Shown in pieces: positions 21,201 through 29,099 of a stretch of 64,000 bases of DNA. The stretch covers positions 2,418,001 to 2,482,000 of the forward strand of contig OX337231.1 in assembly GCA_946965045.2 (NCBI GenBank). Reading direction: 5' to 3'. A model generated the notes under the pieces. The model was not told the origin of the DNA and did not search any database. It saw only the letters and a program-made list of their open reading frames with translations. The position numbers and the translations under genes are program-made. The stretch comes from Epithemia pelagica (Eukaryota; Bacillariophyta; Bacillariophyceae; Surirellales; Surirellaceae). The stretch's first letter is position 1. Every line of letters begins with the position of its first letter.

Positions 21201-21639
21201 CAGCTTCAATAGTGTCCACAAGGTACGAACTACGGTTGGTGGATCGGATAACGGATTGGTCGCCACCCGCAAGAATAACGGCTTGAGTGTAGGGACTGTA
21301 AACGCTGAGAGGGTCTTCATCGGCCGCGATAGGCGAGTACGTAGGTGGGGAAGGACCACTAGGTGCAGGATCCGGACGGACCCGAGGTCGTTCACTGGTT
21401 GTATTGGAGTCGACGGTCTCCACAGTGACTGGGTGAACAGCATTCGCTAGTTCTTCTTGTAGGGTTTCAATGTTACGTCCAACAACGGAGGTGCGAAGAT
21501 CCGACGATTGAGGGCTTGTAGGGACAGTGGTACCCTGCCATCCATTGAGGATGCGTTGAAATGGGGTACGGCGAAGTAAATTACCAAACGGAGTAGTGTG
21601 TCCTGGGGGATCCTCGTTGGATCGACCCGAGGTTGTCAT
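15136..21639 (-). CDS. Copia gag-pol polyprotein
   Basis: 2167 aa in one frame. The long N-terminal half is gag-like with Pro/Ser-rich spacers. A knuckle-like CLLCKIYRKG...H...C lies near residues 675-700 and is not a standard CCHC. The aspartic protease site is CPDSGAT near 866. The integrase core has Asp in GMDIGYG near 1131, Asp in IQCDFD and Glu in NGLVERYW; a clear HHCC zinc-binding region ahead of it was not seen. The reverse transcriptase has YVDDF near 1773 and GLRRSPRHWY. RNase H has DFTDSNWG near 1968, SSCEAE and HIPGKTNPADLLTK. No stop or shift separates gag from pol, as in other single-frame copia elements. The last 26 codons lie in the 3' LTR. Confidence 0.92.
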   Translation of the reverse strand: MTTSGRSNEDPPGHTTPFGNLLRRTPFQRILNGWQGTTVPTSPQSSDLRTSVVGRNIETLQEELANAVHPVTVETVDSNTTSERPRVRPDPAPSGPSPPTYSPIAADEDPLSVYSPYTQAVILAGGDQSVIRSTNRSSYLVDTIEAAEDAAYDMTDGTLPEAQSPPPHLITAPAPTAPSPLTASFGSDTSVESVPDVSFSSPLSNCPIPSGLTLGPTDLLVYARTSTSVPPQAVVVQDSYEGIGHPYLRGYVGPDRSQQRSQKRFYVVKTGWNPGIFTSWAAAWVRTIDFKAVSGHGAEFASASTYQAAVRFLGWDPSHQSSPTGPFPPPPSVPFVRGPVVPPSSLPAQVASSLRSSSLPSATVDEVVRRLQDSYFSAPSRVASGGDPAPVVNTPASTRGEEQPRTIEANDGKLRREQKGFPEFPATAFTGELFDVFYEAVRNIVHMGHWLLSDGSDITSHTDTPDNARDREISSHLHYHLVISIQVHRNPVALGVLSELRSTDDYGNGIKLLASLRAIAYPTTTSSFLHDFDTWSRLSHRNKEELTTFYRRAKEARHRLSTHSYTMTDFQFRTRLYYLVIKGPYGHAMGTIEEELKCGRIDLATITTQDLFMMMHQEFREKCYKNRSTMDVVEGKAPVGAATGRRVQESPGSDGFTTVGATLSPDDARQNHRDFKCLLCKIYRKGNRKHAPGIHSTAKCPILKECGFTIQYDYEQDRVLNPDGKPSSFPNSGRGRRASAGDSSSIPPSTPTAAAARRVPESPLQDSPSPTPGRKCSYQASSNHASSPTHRPSLSPTQDLSDDSDIWSYSSSFTDGTSSDGDVPSYLHLRESSPEEGELDISDLNELSSPTCRRSWSPTAVSSRPLVCPDSGATADMFWDRSLFDDATYTPLTDHYVEMGDGSRVAIEGRGTVNVCLDGHHVRLADCLHVPTLDVHLLSIRVHRRRGSGCSFIADDDGMYLTFPTFVLHVDDTDDALIDATPCVEPSQTPVYSDTNGSVLYGRAQNMLRRMQTRSMSQSTGESPLPASSANAPSSPSTNQPTSTTDCSLPPCYTADTGSRETRRVTPFALHRLFGNRNLKEYSLLGDVGRGISVTLAQEPTATAGDFVTVDQRRRGPSQRRRAHKLELVGMDIGYGNGTSPGGYNYCLTLVDSATRMVFCYGLRSLGHADIQDALWRFIVDAGGMPKVIQCDFDSRFLGGGVARFLRSLRIRVRSAAPRRQSSNGLVERYWRTGVRMARSYLAEAKLPARFWFWALRTAFQRMNLLPVQSLSTEKESPGEWTTPLTLFYGQRPDYRVLFEFGAIGYFNRPTDGPRQRRTFESHSFVGIALGRSDFCNGVVFYNPDQHSFSVSSDYTLDVDRGVSDAFPSLVYDGGLQLSLLDRTEAKVLHPPGSSVYWSSPGSTDRHSGVVLQVPTSQTPSYSLQTPDNTTVEVDPDMVWGVLPLKGDSPLHSTETADADHVSDITADHPLRPSWIRADEAVTLYSDVHGFLHGRLRQDSDGDWEFVARAKQNNNQRPIIPLPDLLQTYLERLREGTLQVGWPANPGAPQLVGRFVSAAKLISKCAPSCLLHLPKLHPTDQIVWGDAYSEEHGSLKTMDVFDVISGAEYARYRAQGFKAIPTMNIFTVKPDELGNPYRAKSRIVVLGNLEERIWSNSERYAPVLQSTSCRLLISLAIQHGKIAKQGDCKNAFCQPELPEDEVVICEPPRGCPISEPGTYWKLKKTLYGLRRSPRHWYDKFIAVLVNDLGFTQCANDPCVLVGKPFEDEAPVYVGVYVDDFIYFSASDKTEKWFEESLGKLLTVDFMGAVTYFLGCRYQWFKTKNNGMGVHISQPGFVERFLEKFNMQDCNAAKTPYRSGLPIDRLPTPTTAADPNSELVKQYRSLIGGLTWLTISTRPDIAVAHKLLSRHMSNPSPEHMEAGKHVLRYIRGTSERGLCFVERSDDSQLHGFVAWPHNVSPPDHDQTCDFTDSNWGPQDASRPLPEEIETRTVTDDECKSVQGALMMRTGGPIWWKVEREERCSRSSCEAEIKSIDLIIKEGQHITYLMEEMGLSDVSQPIPIYNDNKGTVDWSGTGAITKRLRHLNMRQVAVRDAIAAGEVTVHHIPGKTNPADLLTKEHRDDTHFLVLRDLVVPVIPNQGGIGKADVARRGETRDSMTLAAAPKRQ

Positions 21640-21710
21640 GATGGGCTATTACCCACCACAGGGACGTTGCCCGCCGTGTAGGAAGCAATCGACAGTTGGG
21701 CTCAATAACC

Positions 21711-21872
21711 TGTTGAGATACCGTGCAGACAGCGTCAATTCATTGATGAGGAAAAATTATAAGTTATCGTGTTCGTCTAACTACATCGGCCCAGGTCACT
21801 GTCTTTGGTGCTGCGGCCAGTGTCATTGAGTCACGTGTTTCTCCGCGCCGGGCGACATCCGCTTTCCCAACA
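21711..21872 (-). repeat. Right LTR (5' LTR in element orientation)
   Basis: 162 bp from tgttgagata to tttcccaaca, the partner of 15051-15214. The palindromic ends tgttg/caaca match integrase processing sites. It is followed by the duplicated target aggac at 21873-21877. Confidence 0.92.
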
Positions 21873-21944
21873 AGGACATAGTATGCATACCACGCTAAAA
21901 TTTTGTTTCAGACTTTTCGGAAATTGTGCTTCGAGCTGTACACC

Positions 21945-22670
21945 ATGGATGCTCCTTCGACTATGGCTCCTCCATCAGCTAATTACATTGGGGCGACAAT
22001 GGAGCAGGCTGACGACGCTGTAATGTCGGATACACAGCCTCAGGAGGAGAAGTCTGCATTTGAGTCTGTGCTTGTCCAATCTTCTCCTGACGAGAACAGG
22101 GTCCAACGTTTGCCATCTGGACGAAAGAAACGAATAGCTGCGAAATCTCTGTTGGTTGACAAATCTCAGGATCAAGAATCTTCGTTAACTGGTGGGCCTC
22201 CACCCACCGTATCGAGCACTGTAAGCACACGCAGCCCCAAACGATCCGTCAGCAAAAGAAAGTCTGTGGCTCCATCGCCTCGAAAGGAATCATCTTCTCC
22301 TACTCCTTCTTCGGTTACATCACCTGTCAAGGCGAAAAAGACTGTCAAGAAAACAACGCCTGCGAAAGCAAAGAAGGAAACGGTGAAGCGGCAGACAAAA
22401 GCTTCCACAGACAAGTCAGCAAGTGATCCAGTGTATGTGGGTGTACCTACGAAATTCCTACGTGAAGAGGGTTGGCCCGAAGGTTGGGTGGAGAGGCAGT
22501 ATGAACGACAAAGCGGAATGACAAAAAGTCGCGTAGACTTCTACTGGTTCCCTCCTTCGACGGACGGAAGAGAGCGGAAACTCCGTAGTATCGTGGAAGT
22601 CAAAAGGTACCTTGGCGTACTTGCAAGGACAGGAAGTGAAGATAAAGCTTTTGCTGCTCGCAAGGGATAA
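21945..22670 (+). CDS. MBD-like (methyl-CpG-binding-type) nuclear protein
   Basis: Encodes 241 aa from the ATG at 21945; the open frame reaches 21903 without an ATG. Residues 1-165 are low-complexity, rich in Ser, Pro, Thr and Lys (for example KAKKTVKKTTPAKAKKE), typical of DNA-binding nuclear proteins. The C-terminal 65 residues have GWPEGWVERQYERQSGMTKS, then DFYWFPPSTDGRERKLRS and VEVKRYLG. This follows the MBD/TAM pattern: GW, R..G...+.D.YY..P.G...RS..EV..YL. In the family this fold reads methylated CpG or binds DNA without methylation dependence; which applies here is unknown. A possible 3' splice site (gtttcag, ending 21912) lies upstream, so a further exon may have been separated by the copia insertion. 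Confidence 0.6.
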   Translation: MDAPSTMAPPSANYIGATMEQADDAVMSDTQPQEEKSAFESVLVQSSPDENRVQRLPSGRKKRIAAKSLLVDKSQDQESSLTGGPPPTVSSTVSTRSPKRSVSKRKSVAPSPRKESSSPTPSSVTSPVKAKKTVKKTTPAKAKKETVKRQTKASTDKSASDPVYVGVPTKFLREEGWPEGWVERQYERQSGMTKSRVDFYWFPPSTDGRERKLRSIVEVKRYLGVLARTGSEDKAFAARKG

Positions 22671-23036
22671 ACCAATTTGAGATGATTAACTGGTCTGGAA
22701 TCTTGGGGATGATGCGTGGTATGTTGCATCTTTGTGGCACGGATACAATGTTTTAGTACCTTGTCAGATCATAGGTAGGAGCATCTAAGGATAATCTAGT
22801 TGCGGTGTCATGAACAAGCTACGAGGCAGAAAATGAGTCTAGGGAAGGAAACCTGCTCCGTTTTCGATTGGTATGTGTCAATCCGGGCTGTGCCGTGCGG
22901 AAAAAGGCTCTTACACGATTGCAAGGTGTGGAGTCTTTTGTTTCTCAGCCTTTTTTTTGTTTTGGGGAGTTTCCCCCTCGGGGTGTGGTTCGTTTTTCCC
23001 CATTTTGATGGTAATGATTGTGTGTATGTTGGTTGG
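22671..23036. other. Intergenic region between convergent genes
   Basis: Shared 3' flank of the MBD-like and DUF1499 genes. The part around 22845-22900 is the sequence duplicated at about 14360-14400. No gene seen. Confidence 0.5.
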
Positions 23037-23936
23037 TTAGACACCACCACTCAAGAGGGACCATCCGAGTTTGGTTCGAATTTGATCCATGCGTTTTTGA
23101 TTGGAATTGCCATCGGCCACGGGTTGTGTGAGGGGATACACAAAGACGGCCGTCCGACTGGCCGATCGATACAGGACCAAGGAATCTTCCGGACGCAACA
23201 AAAATTCCAAATCGTCCAAGCCGGGTTCCGTGGCCAAGAACTTGGATTGTTCCGGTGTCAAGGGGGAGGGTGGTGCGGATTGTGGTTTCAGTGCGTCGTC
23301 GTCTTGCTTGTCTTGCAACAAGATACTGAGCGCCTGCGGACTGAGCAAGCCCGGTGGTTGTACCGTCGGAACGACGGCATGCAAATAGGTATCCGTCACT
23401 TGCACGATCCGGACCGTCGGCAGGGATTGGACGACTTGGACGAGGGACTGCCAGGCCATTTGCGGATTGCTCGTTTCCGTCAAGTACGACCACGGGGGAC
23501 TGTATCGGGCCGGATTGCGAATGGCGGACGTACTCACACCATTTTCCGTTGCCGCAATCGACGACAAGCGACGGGTCGTTATTGTCGTCGTTGTCGTAGT
23601 TGCGTCGGGCGTGGGGGTGGGAAGCAATTCTCCAAAACACGACACCGTCGTTTTGCTAGGATCGGACCGTGTGATACATCCCTTGCGACCGGCCGATGTG
23701 GCAAAGTCTGTATCGGCCGCCCACGACGATGGAGTGGGCGTCAAGAGTGAAACGGTCGTACCGACCACTCCTGCCCACAAACAGGATCGTCGATCACAAT
23801 TAGAAACAGGGGATTTCAAGGCGCTTGGCGGTGATGGAACTTGTGGTTTTTCGGGGGCCAATCCTTCCAGTCTGAATGGTAACAGAACCAAGAGAATCAG
23901 TGTTTTGGTGAAGGGCATTCGAATCGTCGTCGTCAT
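23037..23936 (-). CDS. DUF1499 protein, predicted thylakoid lumen
   Basis: Encodes 299 aa from the ATG at 23936, the start also kept in the pseudogene copy. Targeting appears multipartite. A signal peptide is followed by an AFAP-like site ([11 protein letters not shown]). Then [17 protein letters not shown] plus SSWAADTD near residues 50-80 is a twin-arginine lumen signal. The mature part has the DUF1499 pattern: [21 protein letters not shown] near 115, [10 protein letters not shown], then [20 protein letters not shown] with the next residues ASRTAVF. DUF1499 proteins of unknown function occur in bacteria and plastids. A Pro/Gln-rich insert lies between TYLHAVVPT and GLDDLEF. Lumen location is inference from the presequence. 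It is divergent from the NTF2-like gene (starts 427 bp apart). Confidence 0.75.
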   Translation of the reverse strand: MTTTIRMPFTKTLILLVLLPFRLEGLAPEKPQVPSPPSALKSPVSNCDRRSCLWAGVVGTTVSLLTPTPSSWAADTDFATSAGRKGCITRSDPSKTTVSCFGELLPTPTPDATTTTTTITTRRLSSIAATENGVSTSAIRNPARYSPPWSYLTETSNPQMAWQSLVQVVQSLPTVRIVQVTDTYLHAVVPTVQPPGLLSPQALSILLQDKQDDDALKPQSAPPSPLTPEQSKFLATEPGLDDLEFLLRPEDSLVLYRSASRTAVFVYPLTQPVADGNSNQKRMDQIRTKLGWSLLSGGV

Positions 23937-24363
23937 GGTGGATGTAATAGGTAGATGGATTGGCATGTGGATTGTGGATGGATGTGACGTGTTTGCGAGA
24001 GACAAAAGATCTCGGAGAAAGATCCCGTCCGTACGTCATCCGAAGATCTTTGCCTCGTAACGCGACCCATTCGCGTCCTCATTTTGTCGAGCCATCGCCA
24101 CGTGGCGCAGTTCACGCCAAAAACCACACAGAGGAAGCCTCACGTCAATTCAATGGACGTCGTCGGAACACAGTTTCCATCCACAAAATATAAAGGCTTC
24201 TGTCAAACAACAACGCCACACACCTGTGGGTGTTGTTTAGGAAACGACGCATTATCATAATACGCAGTGCCACAACCAAGGTCGTGGATTGTTTCGTGAC
24301 GGGGTCGGCGTTGTTGTTGTTTGTGTATAGTGGAGACCCCAAGATCTCCGGATTGTGCCCGCC
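23937..24363. other. Divergent promoter region
   Basis: 427 bp between the start codons of the DUF1499 gene (minus) and the NTF2-like gene (plus). It contains a TATA-like tataaa at about 24189. Otherwise featureless. Confidence 0.45.
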
Positions 24364-25704
24364 ATGGAAAATCACGACTTTTCCGACCCCCTTCCCTATC
24401 CACAAGGTTCGATTCAACCCTGTTGGAAGGTACATGTGTATCGTCGAGGTGTCCCGGAACCAGTGGCCAGTTTGGAGGTGCATGCGCAAAGTTTGCCGCC
24501 TCGGTTGGGCAAAAAATCCAAAGTCTTGTGGAAATTACCGGACCGCTTGGAAGATACACCTCACTTTGGTGGATTGGAAAAGGAACGATTGTGGCAATTG
24601 TTTAAACGAGAAAAGAAAAATCGAAGAAAAAGCAACAAGCAGCAACAACCACCGCAACTACCACCACCAACTGCAACCTCCGATGCGGATGCGGCGCCGA
24701 CCTCCTCCTCTCTGGAGAAGGACCCGAAAAAACCACCACGACCACCACAAGAAGTCCAGGAGGAAAGCGACCAGGTGGCGGACAACAACAACGACGACGA
24801 CGACAAGCCGGATTCTCCTTCGTCTTCCTCGGCACTGCCTCCACCTCCTGGATTTGGTAGGGGCCAGGCGTCCCCGCACGACGACCCGAAGGATGAGCCA
24901 GACGGTGCCAACCCACCTAGTCCTGCGGCTACCACTCCTTCCTCTTCCACTGCAACAGCAGCATCTGCTGCTGCACCACCAGGATTATCTTCTCCCGATG
25001 CAGCAGCCTCAGCAGCAACAACAGCTCCGCCTCCACCACCACCACCCCCGGGCCTGTCGTCTCCCCCACCTCCATCCGCACCACCGTCGTCCTCTGGGTT
25101 TGTCTTTGGCTCCTTACAAGGGTCCGATATTGTCACTTTACCCCATCATGTCTTGGCCCAAGTGATTGGTCATGTCTTGGCGCAATTTTTTATTTCGTGC
25201 CTGACCACACCGGGACACTTGGCCCAGTGGTTGGCCAAATACCACGCCAGTGCCTTGAAATTGTTGCTCTTTGGCACGGCCCAAGCCCAAGCCCAAACCC
25301 CGGCCGATCGACAACAACAATGGGAATCCCTCTTGTACAATCCCCATCCCCACCACAACAACAATAATAGCAATACGTCAACGGGAGAATCCTCCTCGCA
25401 ACAAGCCGCAGCTGCGCCACCCATTACGACGACAACGACAACCATGACGCCATGGGATTGTCAAGGATGGGCGGTCCAACCACTGCTTAGTCCACCTCCC
25501 CAATCCTCCTCATTGTTGGAGGGACTGTTGGTGGTCTTAACGGGACGGACCGTCCAACAAGGCGAAGTCTTGACCTATCACTTGACCTTGACCCTCCGTC
25601 CCCTCACCACCACCATGAGTGGTGGTGGTGGTGGAACGCCCTTTCACATTACCAATGAAATTTTGAGCTTGACCCGGGCCACACCACCATCATCATCCTC
25701 ATGA
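24364..25704 (+). CDS. Low-complexity protein with C-terminal NTF2-like domain
   Basis: Encodes 446 aa. The ATG at 24364 has a better context (gccATGg) than that at 24355. Residues 1-80 form a short conserved-looking block (CWKVHVYRRGVPEPVASLEV). Residues 85-250 are Pro/Ser/Asp-rich spacer. From about 260 the sequence fits an NTF2-like fold: VLAQVIGHVLAQFFISCLTT, W..L, then LLEGLLVVLTGRTVQQGEVL, a Leu-rich strand pair and FHITNEILSLTR. These resemble the NTF2 signatures VtG.l and Y.v.NDiFRL. NTF2-like domains serve nuclear transport or mRNA export (NXT, G3BP). The role here is not resolved. The spacer length varies with codon repeats (cca, caa, gac). Confidence 0.5.
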   Translation: MENHDFSDPLPYPQGSIQPCWKVHVYRRGVPEPVASLEVHAQSLPPRLGKKSKVLWKLPDRLEDTPHFGGLEKERLWQLFKREKKNRRKSNKQQQPPQLPPPTATSDADAAPTSSSLEKDPKKPPRPPQEVQEESDQVADNNNDDDDKPDSPSSSSALPPPPGFGRGQASPHDDPKDEPDGANPPSPAATTPSSSTATAASAAAPPGLSSPDAAASAATTAPPPPPPPPGLSSPPPPSAPPSSSGFVFGSLQGSDIVTLPHHVLAQVIGHVLAQFFISCLTTPGHLAQWLAKYHASALKLLLFGTAQAQAQTPADRQQQWESLLYNPHPHHNNNNSNTSTGESSSQQAAAAPPITTTTTTMTPWDCQGWAVQPLLSPPPQSSSLLEGLLVVLTGRTVQQGEVLTYHLTLTLRPLTTTMSGGGGGTPFHITNEILSLTRATPPSSSS

Positions 25705-26709
25705 TCGACTAGCTAACACACGATGCGACAAGGCCCCCAAACGACACGACAACCGCAACAGCCAAAACTGTTGGGACCCTGCCAGCCAGCCACAAATAGG
25801 ACGCCTCGGTTGTGTTCTTGATTTTGTGACCCCCATTGTCGGGAGTGTGTCCTCAATACTATGCATGGACTTGTCGTCCAAACGTCGAGTTTGGTTCATT
25901 CTCGTTGCGGAATTCTATTCTACCGAGAGAGGACGGACCCAAATGGAGTCTTGTTGTTGTTTCGATTATTCCAGTGAGACACACATCCGTACAGAAAACA
26001 CTTTTTTTGCGTCGCGAAACAGTGGGTCCAAAGGTTCAGAGGTTTGCTCCCATGAGAATAATCCACTCTCATGACTCGTTCCAACGCAGCCACACACAAG
26101 AAACAGACACACGTCCAGGGGCTGAATGGGACTGGTGGTACGGTCTCTGGCGTCTCACATACAACTCCATGGCTCTTCGAACGATGAGGATCGAGACGTG
26201 CCGAAATGTCTATTTCTAGGAGTAATCGGAAATAAGAGACCGGAACCAAGATAGTTTTTGGTTTACCATGCATCCCACATAGCTATTCGTCATTCGAGTT
26301 TTGGAAATGCGACCGTTGCTGCGAGATCCTGCGAGCACAGCAGCCACATTACGCGACTGCCGAACGAGAAGGCGGCATCTGTCCGGAAGCAGCCGAGTTC
26401 TGTTCTGTCAACCAAAAAATGGGAACAACCGAAAAACAGAACTTTTGGTTTGACGTCATGATGTGTTGTTGTCTCTGATTGCAAACAAGATTGCGTTGTT
26501 CTCTCTCTTGCCTAATCTAACAAAAGAGAAGAAAAACAGAGAGCTTCCCCCTTCCTACGACGACACCGACAAAAACAACCGAGAGAAAGAGAGAGAGAGC
26601 GACGGGCTATCAATTTGCAATCAAGCGCCCATTGTTTCTCCATTCTGCAGTGTTCGAGGTGGTGAAACTTTTACCAACAACGAGCAACCATAGCCGACGA
26701 GAGCAAAAT
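25705..26709. other. Intergenic region with a CRE-type palindrome
   Basis: About 1 kb without a convincing gene between the NTF2-like gene and the dehydrogenase E2 gene. It has an AG-rich run (gagagaaagagagagagagc) at 26581-26600, the E2 leader and a tgacgtca site (separate entry). Confidence 0.5.
26451..26458. promoter_or_regulatory. CRE-type palindrome tgacgtca
   Basis: A perfect 8-bp bZIP site about 250 bp upstream of the E2 start codon. TGACGT elements mediate CO2/cAMP-responsive transcription in some diatom promoters (for example Phaeodactylum carbonic anhydrase). Function here is conjecture. Confidence 0.3.
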
Positions 26710-28476
26710 ATGGCCACCATTCGACTTTCCTCCACAACGTCGTCCTTGTCCTGGACGACAGGCAAGTTTCGTCCCGTATCCTATCAGGTCTACCGCACGG
26801 TTCGACACAGTCTTGTTGGCCGCCACGGCCCAAAGCCTTGTTGGGATGGTCGTTCCTTGCCACCAAGAACCTTGAATCATTCCTTTTCCTCCTTGTCCGT
26901 GTCGTGTCGTCGTCCGGATGACACCAGGAGAACATCATCCAGAGCAGGCTCGCTTCACGGCGGTACCAATCCTACAAGGTCCACATCGTATGATTCTATT
27001 CCACCACAACGAGCACGCTGCAAAAGTTCGGTCGCCTTGGCGGTGGACGACGACGAGTCGGAACGTGGTAACAACAGCAACAATGACCATGACCCTAATA
27101 CAACAGTCGTTCCCTTTTTGTTGGCCGACATTGGAGAAGGCATTCGAGAAGTGCAAGTCTTGCAATGGCATGTCTCTGTGGGCGATACGGTCCAAGAATT
27201 TGATACCATTTGTCAAGTCCAATCGGACAAGGCGACGGTCGACATTACCAGTCGCTATGCCGGAACCATTGTCGACATGGCCGCCGATTCCACCATTTTG
27301 GTTGGACAACCCCTGGTTCATATTGCCACGACCAAACACAACAATGACAACAAGGACGACAGGGCCCTGGAACATGCACCGACTCCCGAAACACCTGTTG
27401 CCCCGTCCCGGTCACCCACTTCCCAACAACCACAAAATGAGCATGTCGAGACTCCGCGATCGGATGGAAACAACCAAAAGTACTTGGCCAGTCCAGCGGT
27501 GCGCAAATTGGCGGCCGATCATGGCATTGATCCAACCACCCTCACCGGAACGGGTCCCCATGGACGCGTCCTCAAAGGAGATGTCTTGCACTATATATCA
27601 GCAGGAGCAGCGACAGCCAACGCCACCACAACCGCTCCCGTGCCCAACTCCATCCAGGAAAATGACAACGACAACAACAATGGCCAACGCATTGTGACAC
27701 TTTCGGGATACAATCGTTCCATGGTCCAAAGCATGACGGATTCCTTACAAATTCCACACATGGCCTTGGGCGATGAAATTGTCGTCGATAAGCTTTTGCA
27801 GTTTCGTCAGGAATGGAATGCTCACGTGGCCGCACAACCACCACAACCACAATCGTCGCACGGCCCGGAAACGACTCCTTCCACCCCAATGACCAAGTTG
27901 GGCTTGCAAACCCTCTTGGTCAAGGCGTGTAGTTTGGCCCTGACCGAGTTTCCCGCCGTCAATACCAAGGTCCACAATGCCGCCGACTGTCAAGTTTGTT
28001 ATCACGACCATCACGATATTGGCGTCGCCATGGATACTCCCCATGGTTTGGTGGTGCCCGTGATTCGCAGTGTCGAACTGAAGAGTTTGCTGCAACTCCA
28101 ACACGAAGTGGATCGTCTCAAAACAGCCGCCGCCACGGGTCGCACCGCCTTGTCCGATTTGAGTCCATCGCCCACCTTTACCTTGAGTAACATTGGGGCC
28201 ATTGGCGTTGGGACCCACATGTCGCCCGTATTGGTCCCACCCCTTGTGGCCATGGGAGCCTTGGGACGGATTCACAAAGTACCACGGTATCCTTCGTCGT
28301 CCATGTCCATGGACCATGCGACCGTGGAGGAAGAACAGCCGGTTCCGACCAATGTCTTGTATGTGAGTTGGGTGGCCGATCATCGATTCTTGGATGGAGC
28401 CACCTTGGCACGCTTTCATCAAGCCTTTGCGCGATATGCCTCCAATCCACTCCTCATGCTTCCCCAACTCAAATAA
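26710..28476 (+). CDS. DBT: Branched-chain 2-oxoacid dehydrogenase E2 (dihydrolipoyl transacylase)
   Basis: Encodes 588 aa, single exon, from the ATG at 26710. Residues 1-105 are Arg/Ser-rich without acids, a mitochondrial presequence. One lipoyl domain has FLLADIGEGIREVQV and the lipoylated Lys in QSDKATVDI near residue 173. The peripheral subunit-binding domain is YLASPAVRKLAADHGID near 258-295. The catalytic acyltransferase domain has SMVQSMTDSLQIPHM and ends with DHRFLDGATLARF near 557, carrying the HxxxDG active site. The IGEGIREVQVLQW start and single lipoyl domain favour the branched-chain enzyme over pyruvate or 2-oxoglutarate E2. It transfers acyl groups from Val/Leu/Ile breakdown to CoA in the mitochondrion. 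The linkers are Asn/Asp- and Pro/Gln-rich. Confidence 0.88.
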   Translation: MATIRLSSTTSSLSWTTGKFRPVSYQVYRTVRHSLVGRHGPKPCWDGRSLPPRTLNHSFSSLSVSCRRPDDTRRTSSRAGSLHGGTNPTRSTSYDSIPPQRARCKSSVALAVDDDESERGNNSNNDHDPNTTVVPFLLADIGEGIREVQVLQWHVSVGDTVQEFDTICQVQSDKATVDITSRYAGTIVDMAADSTILVGQPLVHIATTKHNNDNKDDRALEHAPTPETPVAPSRSPTSQQPQNEHVETPRSDGNNQKYLASPAVRKLAADHGIDPTTLTGTGPHGRVLKGDVLHYISAGAATANATTTAPVPNSIQENDNDNNNGQRIVTLSGYNRSMVQSMTDSLQIPHMALGDEIVVDKLLQFRQEWNAHVAAQPPQPQSSHGPETTPSTPMTKLGLQTLLVKACSLALTEFPAVNTKVHNAADCQVCYHDHHDIGVAMDTPHGLVVPVIRSVELKSLLQLQHEVDRLKTAAATGRTALSDLSPSPTFTLSNIGAIGVGTHMSPVLVPPLVAMGALGRIHKVPRYPSSSMSMDHATVEEEQPVPTNVLYVSWVADHRFLDGATLARFHQAFARYASNPLLMLPQLK

Positions 28477-29099
28477 TAATAACGACACAGCATCCATCCA
28501 GGAGAACTAACACGAGAACACTCCAAACACAGGACAACAAGAATCAACGATGGGACAGACGATGCAGGGGTTGAGCGATTCGGGTAGGTGCCGCAGTCAC
28601 CAGAGAAATCTCAACCACACAAAACGCGCTATTATCACCAAATACAACAGTCCGCACTCAAATGAAGAAGATACTCACAAGCACAAAAAAGCTCATTGTT
28701 TGTTCAACACCACACAAGTCATTCCAGTCAAAGAAGGGATCCCCAGCTAACATCTAAACATAGAATTTCATTGTTGAAAACAAAACGCCCGACAAATCAT
28801 TCAAGTCTACGATCCGAACTAGAACTTTATTGTTGAATGAAAAACCCCGACAAGGACGTGATACTCCTCCCTTGCCGCAACTGGAACTGTTGGTCAAAAC
28901 CACATGGGTCGTCTTGCCGCGTTGTTGTGCTACCGAGAGTTTGCAATCTCATCCAACGTTTCTCCCCACGGAACCATCAAATTCTCAGTCTCAAACAGGA
29001 ACGTAAAAAAGGTGTTGTGTATCTTTGGAGAAAGTGGACGGCTTGGAGTTATTGTGGGTCACCACAAGCCAAACCAAAGTACCTCCTCCTTATTGCTCG
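28477..29099. other. Intergenic region between convergent genes
   Basis: About 620 bp, A-rich, with repeated phrases such as tttattgttgaa...aaaac...cccgac (near 28767 and 28828, imperfect). No gene seen. Confidence 0.45.

Larger units (their letters stand above)
15051..21872 (-). mobile_element. Ty1/copia LTR retrotransposon (CoDi-like), apparently intact
   Basis: A 6822-bp element on the minus strand with two near-identical LTRs, TG...CA-type ends, a 5-bp target duplication (aggac) and a single uninterrupted gag-pol frame. Integrase precedes reverse transcriptase, the copia order. Near-identical LTRs and an unbroken 6.5-kb frame indicate a recent insertion that may still be mobile. It lies between the DUF1499 pseudogene and the MBD-like gene, with the element 5' end about 73 bp from the MBD-like ATG and transcription pointing away from it. 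A strong PBS match could not be assigned; the sequence inside the 5' LTR reads ggttattgagccc on the element strand. Confidence 0.92.

Noticed and set aside
24561-25136. 191-codon minus-strand Gly-rich ORF
   Set aside because: Antisense of the Pro/Ser-rich spacer of the NTF2-like protein.
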